Source of the DNA: JALNZU01 sp964463695
GTDB lineage: Bacteria > Bacteroidota > Bacteroidia > Bacteroidales > F082
DNA length: 64,000 nt
NCBI GenBank assembly: GCA_964463695.1
Contig: CAYXCZ010000002.1
Span: 114,221 to 178,220, forward strand
Direction of reading: 5' to 3'
Shown here: positions 35,406-45,665 of the stretch, in pieces
Numbering within the stretch: position 1 is the stretch's first letter
How the letters are laid out: each line of letters begins with the position of its first letter
Translations under genes and position numbers: made by a program
Notes under the pieces: generated by a model
Seen by the model: only the letters and a program-made list of their open reading frames with translations
Told to the model about the DNA's origin: nothing
Database searches by the model: none

Positions 35406-35825
35406 ATGAAAGACACGGAAAAAAACCAGGAAACCGAAACAAAAAAAACGCGGTTTTCAGACGACGAGCTGGAAGAATTCAGACAGATCATTATCAATAA
35501 AGTGGATAAAGCCCGATCCGATTTGAAATTACTTTCCGAAGCCTTATCCAATGAAGATGAGAATGGGACCAATGATACATCTCCAACCTTTAAGGTGCTG
35601 GAAGAAGGATATCAGGTTTTGTCGAAAGAAGAAAATGGAAGGCTCGCTGCAAGACAACAAAAGTTTATTAATAACCTCGAAAATGCACTTATTCGCATCG
35701 AGAATAAAACGTATGGGATTTGCAGAGCAACAGGCAAACTTATTGCAAAGGAAAGATTACGTATCGTTCCTCACGCAACCCTAAGCATCGAAGCAAAGCT
35801 ACAACAAGGTAGTAATGCTCAATGA
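35406..35825 (+). CDS. TraR/DksA-family protein with degenerate zinc finger
   Basis: This 139-residue protein has an N-terminal charged coiled-coil region (FSDDELEEFRQIIINKVDKARSDLKLL). It ends with the DksA signature region YGICRATGKLIAKERLRIVPHATLSIEAK. In E. coli DksA the finger has four cysteines; here only one remains, so zinc is probably not bound. This is common among Bacteroidota homologues. DksA-type proteins enter the RNA polymerase secondary channel and modulate initiation together with ppGpp; whether this one does so is unproven. It lies 103 bases after ileS and 93 before lspA, with a hairpin in the latter gap. Confidence 0.9.
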   Translation: MKDTEKNQETETKKTRFSDDELEEFRQIIINKVDKARSDLKLLSEALSNEDENGTNDTSPTFKVLEEGYQVLSKEENGRLAARQQKFINNLENALIRIENKTYGICRATGKLIAKERLRIVPHATLSIEAKLQQGSNAQ

Positions 35826-35856
35826 TTCAATACTTTATAAATTAGAGAATTGTTTT

Positions 35857-35899
35857 CAACCCTGACCTCTTTTAAACAGATCAGGGTTGAAGTATTTTT
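35857..35899 (+). terminator. hairpin terminator or attenuator before lspA
   Basis: CAACCCTGA pairs with TCAGGGTTG around a 15-base loop and is followed by AAGTATTTTT. It ends only 20 bases before the lspA start, leaving little room for a separate promoter, so it may attenuate read-through instead of ending it. Confidence 0.65.
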
Positions 35900-35918
35900 A
35901 ACAAGCAATTAACACAAC

Positions 35919-36536
35919 GTGAAACGACCCTTTTTCCTTATTGCGATCGTTCTTTTGCTGGATCAGCTCCTGAAGGTTTATATCAAATTAACGATGACCA
36001 TCGGCCAGGAATTCCCTATGATAGGGGATTGGGCTATCATTCATTTTACCGAAAATAACGGGATGGCTTTTGGATTCCAGTTTGCAGGAGAATGGGGCAA
36101 ACTTGCTTTAAGCATCTTTCGCATTCTTGCCGTTATTGCCATAAGTATTTATTTGTATTTGCTTACACGAAAAAAGGTACCTTTCGGTCCTGTTTTTGGT
36201 ATTTCGATGGTTTTGGCCGGAGCTTTGGGCAATATTATCGACAGCGCTTTTTATGGCATACTTTTCAGTAACAGCAGCTACCATACCGTAGCTTCCTTTT
36301 TGCCTGAAGCCGGTGGATATGCCAGTTTCCTGCATGGAAAAGTAGTTGACATGTTTTACTTTCCGCTTTTGATGCTTCAACAAAGCGAAGCCCCGGCATG
36401 GATTCCCGATTTTATATTCGGAAGTGACGGATATTTCATCTTTTTTCGCCCTGTGTTTAATATAGCTGATGCAGCAATTTCAACAGGTGTGATCTGGTTG
36501 TTGCTTTTTGAGCGTCGATTTTTAAGTGGATTGTAG
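35919..36536 (+). CDS. lspA: lipoprotein signal peptidase (signal peptidase II)
   Basis: LspA removes signal peptides from prolipoproteins in the inner membrane. The 205-residue protein starts at a GTG and has four membrane segments. It carries the family motifs LLLDQLLKVYIK, FTENNGMAFG, GALGNIID, and the catalytic aspartates in KVVDMFYF (Asp144) and FNIADAAI (Asp184). The insertion between GNIID and the first catalytic Asp (about 30 residues, SNSSYHTVASFLPEAGGYAS) is longer than in E. coli and common in Bacteroidota. It is the last gene after ileS and the dksA-like gene. Confidence 0.96.
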   Translation: MKRPFFLIAIVLLLDQLLKVYIKLTMTIGQEFPMIGDWAIIHFTENNGMAFGFQFAGEWGKLALSIFRILAVIAISIYLYLLTRKKVPFGPVFGISMVLAGALGNIIDSAFYGILFSNSSYHTVASFLPEAGGYASFLHGKVVDMFYFPLLMLQQSEAPAWIPDFIFGSDGYFIFFRPVFNIADAAISTGVIWLLLFERRFLSGL

Positions 36537-36575
36537 TATTTCCAATAAAAACCAACAATTTTTTGTATTTCCTTG

Positions 36576-36605
36576 TTGGCAAAACCATTCAAAATCTTAC
36601 CTTTG
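36576..36605 (+). promoter_or_regulatory. promoter of atpDC
   Basis: TTG (36576-36578) and TACCTTTG (36598-36605) are separated by 19 bases, an excellent Bacteroidota promoter. The atpD start is 36 bases further on. Confidence 0.72.
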
Positions 36606-36641
36606 TGGCTTCATTCAATGTATTAAAACACATCCTTTCCA

Positions 36642-38153
36642 ATGAATAAAACTGTCACCGGACATATTGCACAGATCATTGGCCCTGTCGTTGACGTGGC
36701 CTTCGAACAGGAGAATAATCTCCCTGATTTACTTGATGCACTTGAAATAACGCGCGACAACGGCGAAAAACTTATTCTTGAAGCACAACAAGCTATTGGT
36801 GAAAATACCATCCGAACCATCGCGATGGATTCAACCGATGGTTTGCGTCGTGGAATGGAAGTAATATCGCTTGGAAAACCTATTTCAATGCCAACCGGCG
36901 ATGTCATCAAAGGCCGGTTGTTTAATGTTATCGGTCAAGCCATTGATGGGCTGAAACCTATAGAAACAACAACTTCTTACGACATTCACCGTGATCCTCC
37001 GAAATATGAAAATCTGACAACACAATCAGAGGTTTTATACACCGGAATCAAAGTTATCGACCTTATTGAGCCTTATGCAAAAGGAGGTAAAATTGGTTTA
37101 TTTGGTGGTGCAGGGGTTGGTAAAACAGTTATTATCATGGAGTTGATTAATAATATTGCCAAGTCGTATGCCGGGTTATCGGTTTTTGCCGGTGTGGGTG
37201 AGCGTACCCGTGAAGGAAATGACTTGCTGCGCGAAATGATCGAATCGGGCGTTATCCGTTACGGTGAAGAATTCCGCGAAAGCATGGAAAAAGGCGGATG
37301 GGATCTCGATAAAGTGGATTACGAAGAGTTAGGTAAATCACAGGCAACACTGGTTTTTGGTCAAATGAACGAACCTCCGGGTGCACGCGCACGTGTGGCT
37401 CTGAGCGGGTTGACTTTAGCCGAATATTTCCGCGATGGTGATGAAAAATCGGGTGGCCGCGATATATTGTTCTTTATTGATAACATTTTCCGCTTCACTC
37501 AGGCAGGTTCTGAAGTGTCAGCTTTGTTGGGACGTATGCCTTCGGCTGTAGGTTATCAGCCTACACTTGCTACCGAAATGGGTTTGATGCAGGAACGCAT
37601 CACCTCCACAAAAAGAGGTTCAATTACCTCTGTTCAAGCTGTTTATGTGCCTGCTGATGACCTTACCGATCCTGCTCCTGCAACAACATTTGCCCACCTT
37701 GATGCTACTACTGTATTGAACCGCAAAATTGCAGAACTTGGTATTTATCCTGCTGTTGACCCGTTGGATTCAACATCCCGCATTCTCAACCTTGAAACCG
37801 TTGGCGAAGCTCATTACAATACAGCACAACGTGTCAAATTGATTCTACAACGCTATAAAGAATTGCAAGATATTATTGCAATCTTAGGGATGGATGAGTT
37901 ATCAGAAGAGGATAAACTTATTGTTCATCGTGCACGCCGTGTGCAGCGTTTCCTCTCACAGCCTTTCCATGTTGCTGAACAGTTCACTGGAATTCCGGGA
38001 ACAATTGTTTCGATTGAAGATACCATCAAAGGTTTCAATATGATTATGGATGGCGAAGTGGATGCATATCCTGAGTCAGCCTTCAACCTGGTTGGTACCA
38101 TTGAAGAAGCTATTGAAAAAGGAAAGAAAATATTGGCAGATAGCAAAGCTTAA
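36642..38153 (+). CDS. atpD: F1 ATP synthase subunit beta
   Basis: This is the catalytic subunit of the F1 sector, 503 residues. It contains the Walker A loop GGAGVGKT (155-162), the GERTREGNDL segment, ILFFIDNIFRFTQAGSEVSALLGRMPSAVGYQPTL-type catalytic core and the late DELSEEDKL-like motif. It is transcribed with atpC from its own promoter and points towards the other six atp genes, which are on the opposite strand beyond a ferritin gene. No abnormal residues noted. Confidence 0.98.
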   Translation: MNKTVTGHIAQIIGPVVDVAFEQENNLPDLLDALEITRDNGEKLILEAQQAIGENTIRTIAMDSTDGLRRGMEVISLGKPISMPTGDVIKGRLFNVIGQAIDGLKPIETTTSYDIHRDPPKYENLTTQSEVLYTGIKVIDLIEPYAKGGKIGLFGGAGVGKTVIIMELINNIAKSYAGLSVFAGVGERTREGNDLLREMIESGVIRYGEEFRESMEKGGWDLDKVDYEELGKSQATLVFGQMNEPPGARARVALSGLTLAEYFRDGDEKSGGRDILFFIDNIFRFTQAGSEVSALLGRMPSAVGYQPTLATEMGLMQERITSTKRGSITSVQAVYVPADDLTDPAPATTFAHLDATTVLNRKIAELGIYPAVDPLDSTSRILNLETVGEAHYNTAQRVKLILQRYKELQDIIAILGMDELSEEDKLIVHRARRVQRFLSQPFHVAEQFTGIPGTIVSIEDTIKGFNMIMDGEVDAYPESAFNLVGTIEEAIEKGKKILADSKA

Positions 38154-38170
38154 TTTCTAATACCACTCAG

Positions 38171-38407
38171 ATGAACCTTGAAATTATCACCCCCGACAAG
38201 ACCATTTTTACCGGTGAAGTACAATTGGTACAGTTACCCGGTGTAGATGGCCTGTTCGAAATTCTCAACAACCACGCACCTATGATTGCTGCCTTGGGTA
38301 AAGGTCGGATTAAAACGATGGATAATGACAAGAAGCTGCAGTATTTTGAGATAACCGGAGGAATGCTCGAAGTTTTTCATAACAAAGTACTTGTACTGGC
38401 TGAGTAG
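38171..38407 (+). CDS. atpC: F1 ATP synthase subunit epsilon (short form)
   Basis: This 78-residue protein is the N-terminal beta-sandwich of subunit epsilon, with PGVDGLFEILNNHAPMIAALGKG as the family signature. The usual C-terminal helical hairpin, which inhibits ATP hydrolysis in many bacteria, is missing: the frame stops soon after VLVLAE. Short forms of this kind are usual in Bacteroidota, so this is probably not a truncation error. It starts 17 bases after atpD and is followed by a strong terminator. Confidence 0.95.
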   Translation: MNLEIITPDKTIFTGEVQLVQLPGVDGLFEILNNHAPMIAALGKGRIKTMDNDKKLQYFEITGGMLEVFHNKVLVLAE

Positions 38408-38424
38408 TAATGCTTTCAACATAT

Positions 38425-38462
38425 AAAAAAGCCCGCTTCCTTGATTGGTAGCGGGCTTTTTC
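38425..38462. terminator. bidirectional terminator between atpC and ferritin gene
   Basis: AAAAAGCCCGCT pairs perfectly with AGCGGGCTTTTT around a 12-base loop. The A-run and T-run on either side let it stop transcription from both directions. Confidence 0.9.
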
Positions 38463-38482
38463 GTTGTGTTATGTCAGAAATC

Positions 38483-39001
38483 TTATGCTGTTGCTGAAGG
38501 GGCTGGCGCGGCAGCTGCCATAGAGGCTAATTCCTTGTCGAGATGGAACATTCCACCTTTTTCGGTACCAACAAGGTTTATTTTATCCAAAATGGTAGCC
38601 ATTGTGCTTTCTTCTTCAATCTGCTCGTTGATGTACCACTGAAGGAAATTACCAGTTGTGTAATCTTTTTCGTTTAAGGTCACTTCGTATAAATCGTTGA
38701 TTGAAGCGGTGATATACTGCTCGTGTTCCATTACCTGTTTGAAAACATGGCTAAGGTTGTCGAAATGTGACTCTGGGCTTGTAAGCGCCATCAAAGCGGC
38801 TTTTCCGCCCCTGTCATTCACGTAGTGAACAAATTTTAGCTGATGCATCCTTTCCTCATCGGCCTGACGATACAAAAAAGCTGCTGCTCCCGGGTAGCCA
38901 TTGGACTCACACCATATGGCCATTGACAAATAAAGTCGCGAAGAGAATTCTTCACGTTTGATTTGTTCGTTAATTGCTGATTCTACTGTTTTTTTAATCA
39001 T
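38483..39001 (-). CDS. ftnA: non-heme ferritin
   Basis: This 172-residue four-helix-bundle protein stores iron in the cytoplasm. Ferroxidase ligands are visible in the expected places: INEQIKREEFSS (Glu17/18), ADEERMHQLKF (Glu and His about residues 49-53), MEHEQYITASIN and WYINEQIEEE. The C-terminus is an alanine-rich tail (ASMAAAAPAPSATA). It lies alone between the two convergent atp operons and has its own start with no clear TAnnTTTG box. The terminator after atpC also serves it. Confidence 0.95.
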   Translation of the reverse strand: MIKKTVESAINEQIKREEFSSRLYLSMAIWCESNGYPGAAAFLYRQADEERMHQLKFVHYVNDRGGKAALMALTSPESHFDNLSHVFKQVMEHEQYITASINDLYEVTLNEKDYTTGNFLQWYINEQIEEESTMATILDKINLVGTEKGGMFHLDKELASMAAAAPAPSATA

Positions 39002-39067
39002 GGTATTAGTCTTTAATTCGTTAAGGTTAAAACATAAATAACCCTAAAAAGTTCATCGTTATGTGGT

Positions 39068-39949
39068 TTAACCCAGCGCATCTGCACCACCTACAATCTC
39101 CAGAATCTCTTTTGTAATGGCGGCCTGGCGGGCTTTATTGTAACTCAGTTTGAGTTCTTTCAACATTTCCGAAGCGTTATCAGTGGCTTTATGCATGGCA
39201 ATCATTCGCGCACCATGCTCAGCGGCAAAGCTGTCGAGCAGCATTTTATATACCTGCATCTTTAGGATACGTGGTATCAGCACTTCGATAATGGTCTGTT
39301 TGTCAGGCTCAAAAATGTATTCTACATCAGGTTGACGGAAATCATCCTCTTGTTGAGGTAGTTCTATCGGAAGAAATTGTTCCTCCGAAAGTACCTGATT
39401 TCCGGCATTGCGAAACTGGTTATAAACAAAAATGATTTTGTCGAATTTTTCTTCTTCAAACAGTTTCATCAGCTTTTCAGCTATAGGCGTTACTGTTGAA
39501 AAATTCAGCTGATCAAAAACATGGATATCTGATCCGATAAGGTTGTATTTCCTGTTTCTGAAAAACTCCTCGCCTTTTTTACCGATACAAAACATCGATA
39601 CCTTTCCTGCGGCATGCTGTGTGGCGAAGGTTTCGCTGATCAGCCGGGCTGTGTAGCGAATGACATTGGTATTAAAAGCTCCGCACAATCCCCTGTTCGA
39701 GGTAACAGGTATAATCAGAATATTTTCTACCGGCCGAATGGCAGTGTATTTATCCTGATTGGTATTGGCCAGACTAGCTGACAGGTTTTGCATCAGTTCG
39801 CGCAATTTAGCAGCATAAGGGCGCATAGTGGTAATCGCATTCTGAGCTTTTCTAAGCTTTGATGCGGCTACCATTTTCATGGCGCTGGTGATCTGCCGGG
39901 TTGAATTGACTGACTCAATCCTTGTTCTGACTTCTTTTAAATTTGGCAT
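39068..39949 (-). CDS. atpG: F1 ATP synthase subunit gamma
   Basis: This is the rotor shaft subunit, 293 residues. It shows the two terminal helices: N-terminal LKEVRTRIESVNSTRQITSAMKMVAASKLRKAQ and C-terminal ARMIAMHKATDNASEMLKELKLSYNKARQAAITKEILEIVGGADAL, plus the conserved SNRGLCGAFN motif. It is the last gene of the minus-strand atp operon, beginning 25 bases after atpA. Nothing unusual. Confidence 0.97.
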   Translation of the reverse strand: MPNLKEVRTRIESVNSTRQITSAMKMVAASKLRKAQNAITTMRPYAAKLRELMQNLSASLANTNQDKYTAIRPVENILIIPVTSNRGLCGAFNTNVIRYTARLISETFATQHAAGKVSMFCIGKKGEEFFRNRKYNLIGSDIHVFDQLNFSTVTPIAEKLMKLFEEEKFDKIIFVYNQFRNAGNQVLSEEQFLPIELPQQEDDFRQPDVEYIFEPDKQTIIEVLIPRILKMQVYKMLLDSFAAEHGARMIAMHKATDNASEMLKELKLSYNKARQAAITKEILEIVGGADALG

Positions 39950-39974
39950 GTTGTGAATACTATTGTGCTAAGCA

Positions 39975-41558
<1,584 letters not shown>

Positions 41559-41575
41559 AATGTATCTTGTTGTCG

Positions 41576-42133
41576 TTAGAAACGTTTAATATACAAATTT
41601 TTATCAAACTCTTTATGTAAGTTGCTGATGATCTTGCTTATAGTTGCATCAAGCAGGTAGTCATCAATTTTAAGTTTAAAGCCCCCAATAATTTCGGGAT
41701 CAGTAGTTTCTTTAAATTGCAGGGTGCTGTCAGTGTTTTTAGCTACTATTTCAGTGATTTTTGCCCGCAGGGAAGCATCAGAGGGGTAAGCAGTGACTAA
41801 TTCAACGACAGCGATATTGTTAAAATCAAGGTAAAGCTTGTTGTATTGAATGGCAATCTCGGCAAGTTGCTGTTCTCGGCCTTTTCTGATAAGTATTTCG
41901 ATAAATTTAAGGCTCAAAGTACTGAGGAAATTACCAAAGAGACTTTTCATCAACGAATTTTTCTTTGAAGCTGTAATCAGTGGATTGGTCATCACCCTGC
42001 GGAGCTCACGGTTTTCAGCCATTACATCAGCTACCAGTAACATGTCAGAATGAACACGCGGAGTGACTTTTTCCTGAAGAGCCAATTCAAACAGCGCTTT
42101 GGCATAACGTTTTGCTAGTAATATCTGCTTCAT
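41576..42133 (-). CDS. atpH: ATP synthase subunit delta (OSCP)
   Basis: This 185-residue protein is the stalk subunit linking F1 to subunit b. It starts with the typical ILLAKRYAKALFELALQEK and ends with a beta-rich C-terminal segment containing IIGGFKLKIDDYLLDATISKIISNL. It sits between atpF and atpA with short gaps (24 and 17 bases). Sequence conservation of this subunit is always low, but the family pattern and position agree. Confidence 0.95.
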   Translation of the reverse strand: MKQILLAKRYAKALFELALQEKVTPRVHSDMLLVADVMAENRELRRVMTNPLITASKKNSLMKSLFGNFLSTLSLKFIEILIRKGREQQLAEIAIQYNKLYLDFNNIAVVELVTAYPSDASLRAKITEIVAKNTDSTLQFKETTDPEIIGGFKLKIDDYLLDATISKIISNLHKEFDKNLYIKRF

Positions 42134-42157
42134 TTTTTAATGCAGGTTGATGCGTGT

Positions 42158-42652
42158 TTAGTTAAGCTGTTTGCTGTCAATAACTCTCTGAATGTATTGC
42201 TCGTGATCTTTTGGGGTTTGAAGTTTTTCCCTGAGTATTTTTTCAGCTATTTCAATAGAAATTTCAGCTATTTGATTTTTTATATCCATCAAGGCTGCTT
42301 TTCTTTCGTTTTCTATTTGAACTCTGGCACTTTCAACGATACGATCAGCTTCGACATTTGCTTTTAGCTTTGCGTCTTCGATCAGTTTCTCTCTGATTTT
42401 TCGCGCCTCATTCATTATGGCTTCACGTTCTTCTTTGGCTTCTTTAAGCAACACTTCATTGTCCAGCTTCAACTTTTTCATTTCTTCATGGGTCACATCA
42501 GCCAGATGTAAAGCCTCTTCAATGTGTTGTTCCCTGTCCTTGAGTGATTGTAAAATGGAAGGCCAGGCAAATTTTTTCAAGATGAATAAAACGGCAGAAA
42601 ACACCACTATCATCCAGAAAATAAGACCTAGTCCGGGGTTTACTAATTCCAT
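42158..42652 (-). CDS. atpF: Fo ATP synthase subunit b
   Basis: This 164-residue stator protein has one N-terminal membrane segment (GLGLIFWMIVVFSAVLFILKKFAW). A long charged helix rich in Lys, Glu and Ala follows (EEALHLADVTHEEMKKLKLDNEVLLKEAKEEREAIMNEARKIREKLIEDA). Only one b subunit gene is present, so it probably forms a homodimer. It lies between atpE and atpH. Confidence 0.95.
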   Translation of the reverse strand: MELVNPGLGLIFWMIVVFSAVLFILKKFAWPSILQSLKDREQHIEEALHLADVTHEEMKKLKLDNEVLLKEAKEEREAIMNEARKIREKLIEDAKLKANVEADRIVESARVQIENERKAALMDIKNQIAEISIEIAEKILREKLQTPKDHEQYIQRVIDSKQLN

Positions 42653-42744
42653 AACAGTCAGGTTATTATTTGGTAATCTTAGTTAAAAATCGAGAAAAAC
42701 CTGTGCTGCAACCAGTTAAGTTGAAGCACAGGTTGTGCTGTTGG

Positions 42745-43005
42745 TTAAATAAACACAATCAGCAAACAAACAACGATCGCAAAAAACGCAACGCCTTCGA
42801 TAAGAGCTGCAGAAACGATCATGCTTGAACGAATATCACTAGTTGCTTCAGGCTGACGTGCAATGGATTCCAAAGCGGCACGACCGATTTGGCTGATACC
42901 CATGCTGGCTCCGATAACTGAAATGCTGGCGCCTAAACCGGCAGCCATTTTAGCGAGTGGTGTCAGGTCTGTTGCAGCTTGCAACAAAATGGCTAATAAT
43001 TCCAT
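42745..43005 (-). CDS. atpE: Fo ATP synthase subunit c
   Basis: This 86-residue proteolipid has two membrane helices joined by the polar loop ARQPEATSDIR, which contacts the F1 rotor. The ion-carrying carboxylate is Glu70 in AALIEGVAFF. The residues around it look like the proton-type pattern (no ES/ET pair after the glutamate), but the coupling ion cannot be settled by eye. It is preceded by atpB and followed by atpF. The first helix, ASISVIGASMGISQIG, is typical. Confidence 0.96.
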   Translation of the reverse strand: MELLAILLQAATDLTPLAKMAAGLGASISVIGASMGISQIGRAALESIARQPEATSDIRSSMIVSAALIEGVAFFAIVVCLLIVFI

Positions 43006-43078
43006 GATTTTAAGGTATTTGGGTTGATAATTCGAATTATTTTTTCTTTAAAATTATTTTTTCTTTGATCTCTAAGGT

Positions 43079-44194
43079 CTATGAATGGTGCGTTTCATGT
43101 TCTTCATGGTGGTGCTCTTCAACAGCCATCCCAAGGAATATGGATGATAACAAGGTGAAAACATAGGCCTGAATAAATGCCACAAGCAACTCGAGAAAAT
43201 ACAGGAAGACTGACATCGTGATAGAAAGTACCGACATTCCGTAACCGGCTGTTAAACTGGTCTTGCCAAAAACAAAAATCAAACTGATAAATCCAAGAAT
43301 AATGATATGCCCCGCAGTGATATTGGCAAACAAACGAATCATCAAAACGAAAGGCTTTGTCACTACTCCTACCAATTCGATGATTGGCATCAAAGGCAAT
43401 GGAAGTTTAAGCCACCAAGGCACGCCGGGAGTATTGAAAATATGTGCCCAATAGTTTTTATTTCCTGAAATAAGGATCATACCAAATGTAAATAATGATA
43501 ACACACCTGTTACAGCGATGTTTCCGGTAATGTTTGCCCCAAAAGGAAAAACAGGGATTAACCCCAGCAGGTTATTAAAAAAGATGAAAAAGAAAATAGT
43601 TAGGAGATATGGAGTAAAACGCTCATAGTTTTTCTTTCCAATTGTTGCAAGAGCAATTTCATCGCGTACAAAAAGGATGGCCACTTCGGCTATAGATTGA
43701 AATCCTTTTGGAGCATGTTTTTTTGTTTTCCGGTAGGATTTGGCAACACTGAGAAAAATTACAATCAGAAGGAAGGAAGAAACAAAAACTGCAAACACGT
43801 TTTTTGTGATTGAGAAGTCATAAGGTAATACCGCCGTTCCATCCGGTTCAAAGCGAACGATCTTACCTTTTTGAGCGCCTTCTTTTGCTATTTCATATCC
43901 AAGATAAGCTTCTTTTCCATGCTTGAACTTGCTCGACATGAACACATGCCACTGATTTTTATCGTATAAAATAACTGGTAGTGGAACAGAAATATGTGTG
44001 TGTCCGATATTGGCAATATGCCACTCATAAGAATCAACAATATGACTGATAATCATTTCTCCGGGCTTGAATGCCTCTGTCGGAGCTTCATGTTCATCAT
44101 TCCCAGCCTCTGAAGCGAGGATATGCTGAGTACTTAAAAGGGAAAACAGCAATAAAAAACTGGTAGTAATGAATGCTATCTTTGTAAATCTCAT
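43079..44194 (-). CDS. atpB: Fo ATP synthase subunit a
   Basis: This is the proton-channel subunit. I place the start at the ATG at 44194 (371 residues), because it opens a signal-like segment (MRFTKIAFITTSFLLLFSLLS); an in-frame TTG at 44239 would add 15 residues. A long hydrophilic N-terminal extension (about residues 30-145) precedes the membrane part, a feature of Bacteroidota AtpB. The essential arginine lies in LMIRLFANITAGHII, and the last helices contain LLVAFIQAYVFTLLSSIFLG. The C-terminus is His/Glu-rich. It is the first gene of the atpBEFHAG operon. Confidence 0.96.
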   Translation of the reverse strand: MRFTKIAFITTSFLLLFSLLSTQHILASEAGNDEHEAPTEAFKPGEMIISHIVDSYEWHIANIGHTHISVPLPVILYDKNQWHVFMSSKFKHGKEAYLGYEIAKEGAQKGKIVRFEPDGTAVLPYDFSITKNVFAVFVSSFLLIVIFLSVAKSYRKTKKHAPKGFQSIAEVAILFVRDEIALATIGKKNYERFTPYLLTIFFFIFFNNLLGLIPVFPFGANITGNIAVTGVLSLFTFGMILISGNKNYWAHIFNTPGVPWWLKLPLPLMPIIELVGVVTKPFVLMIRLFANITAGHIIILGFISLIFVFGKTSLTAGYGMSVLSITMSVFLYFLELLVAFIQAYVFTLLSSIFLGMAVEEHHHEEHETHHS

Positions 44195-44444
44195 GATGGC
44201 CTGGGGTGTAGATCGTATTTTCTCTGAAATTGGCTGCAATTTTACGAAAGAATCCTCAATTAGGAAAGAAAATTCTGAAAAATTTGATTGATTTACTGTT
44301 TGTTTGATGCTTTGAAAGCCATCCTTCGGGCATTCTAATCAATAATGTTTCTAAATTATCGTTTTCGCATGGACAAGCCTTAAATTATTTTGTAATTTCA
44401 TCTTTTAAAAAGAAGTTAGTTCCGTTACCAAAAAAAAATTGAAT

Positions 44445-44942
44445 ATGAAAAGCACTTCAGTAATTCTGATTTTCCTGCTTTTTGTCATAGCAGGATGCAA
44501 TCGTTGCCCACAGCAAAATGATCTGACAGTAGATGAAGAACAGATCGAAAACATGCTGGAGAAATATATGATTGCTGTTGAAAACGAAGATTATCTGAGT
44601 ATTGAAAAAATGTGGGACACAGGCGACAGCACGATGATGCTTGGTACCGACTCACATGAACGCCTTATGGGCTGGCAAAAAATTCAGCAAGCTTACCGCA
44701 AACAGTTTAGTTTAATCAGCGAAACATTTGTTTCTGTTCAGGATCAGTACATACGTGTGAATTGCACCGGTAATACTGCCTGGTTTTCGCAACGGATGAA
44801 CTACAACTTCATCTATGATAGCATTGCTCACAGCTTCGAAGGGATTCGGTTTACGGGAGTGATCCTTAAAAACAAGGATAACGAATGGAAGATGGTTCAG
44901 GGGCACATATCTGTTCCTGCGCATGTAAACATTGGTAAGTAG
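44445..44942 (+). CDS. SnoaL/NTF2-like lipoprotein
   Basis: This 165-residue protein begins with a lipoprotein signal ending in FVIAGC (Cys18). The mature domain has the cone-shaped NTF2-like pattern of the SnoaL/DUF4440 group: an N-terminal helix EEQIENMLEKYMIAVENEDYLSIEKMW, then MLGTDSHERLMGWQKIQQAYRKQF, and beta strands with NTAWFSQRMNYNF and a C-terminal EWKMVQGHISVP. Such domains are small-molecule binding or enzymatic folds without a single function. The ATG at 44445 is preferred to the TTG at 44439. It stands alone between atpB (divergent) and the next gene (convergent). Confidence 0.82.
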   Translation: MKSTSVILIFLLFVIAGCNRCPQQNDLTVDEEQIENMLEKYMIAVENEDYLSIEKMWDTGDSTMMLGTDSHERLMGWQKIQQAYRKQFSLISETFVSVQDQYIRVNCTGNTAWFSQRMNYNFIYDSIAHSFEGIRFTGVILKNKDNEWKMVQGHISVPAHVNIGK

Positions 44943-44957
44943 CAGGATCACATGTGA

Positions 44958-45665
44958 TTATAGTGTAATAATCATCGTGTTAAAATTTTTCTTTAAAGTG
45001 CGGTTATTGGTACCTCTGATAGCTACCCAAATGATATCGGACAGCCAGATTGCTACACCAGTGCCAATTAGCAACTCTGCATCGTTACGAAAAAATTTGT
45101 ATTTCACTTCGCCAGTTTTCCATATATTTCCATTATCAGTGTAGCTTGGTTCTGTTTGATAACGTTGGTTGGAAGCATAAATTCCGGCCGAGAGGAAAGC
45201 TGCAACAGCGGCAGTTCGCATATACGGTTTGATACGCTGATAGTGCGTTTCTTCAACAAAATAGTTACCCAAACCGGGCACAACTATCGAAAGAAAAGCA
45301 GCTTCAGGTCCCATCCCGAAATCATGAGATGAGGAGTTTCCAATAACAACAAAAGGTGAAAGCAATTTATCTTTCTTCCATGATTTCTCGTTTATTTTCC
45401 AACTTATGTGATGCTGTTTTCCCGGCTGAAACAAAAACAAGGTATCCGGATTAACATTTTCAGGTTTATAAATATGCAGGTCCTGGTCGAAAAAGTAAAG
45501 TTGAGCTGTAGTGGGTAAAGTGGCATGCTTTCCGCCAAGAAAAAATTCAACGGAAAGCGTGTCGAAACGGATAGAAAGGTCAACATCGCTTATTCTGTAG
45601 CTTTGATGTTGAGCATATATCAGCCATGGCTGAATACCAATCAGCAATAGAAATATCTTTCTCAT
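44958..45665 (-). CDS. secreted protein with C-terminal membrane segments, unknown
   Basis: This 235-residue protein has a signal peptide (LLLIGIQPWLIYAQ), a beta-rich middle (residues about 20-115) and a C-terminal region with two or three hydrophobic segments. One of these is AAFLSIVVPGLGNYFV, whose PGLGNY pattern resembles DUF5683-type proteins of Bacteroidota. No catalytic motif is visible. It overlaps the upstream gene by 4 bases (ATGA), so the two are a pair expressed together. Function unknown. Confidence 0.7.
   Translation of the reverse strand: MRKIFLLLIGIQPWLIYAQHQSYRISDVDLSIRFDTLSVEFFLGGKHATLPTTAQLYFFDQDLHIYKPENVNPDTLFLFQPGKQHHISWKINEKSWKKDKLLSPFVVIGNSSSHDFGMGPEAAFLSIVVPGLGNYFVEETHYQRIKPYMRTAAVAAFLSAGIYASNQRYQTEPSYTDNGNIWKTGEVKYKFFRNDAELLIGTGVAIWLSDIIWVAIRGTNNRTLKKNFNTMIITL

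Noticed and set aside
44947..44958. Perfect 12-base palindrome ATCACATGTGAT near the end of the NTF2-like gene
   Set aside because: A single copy between convergent gene ends with no promoter nearby; likely chance.
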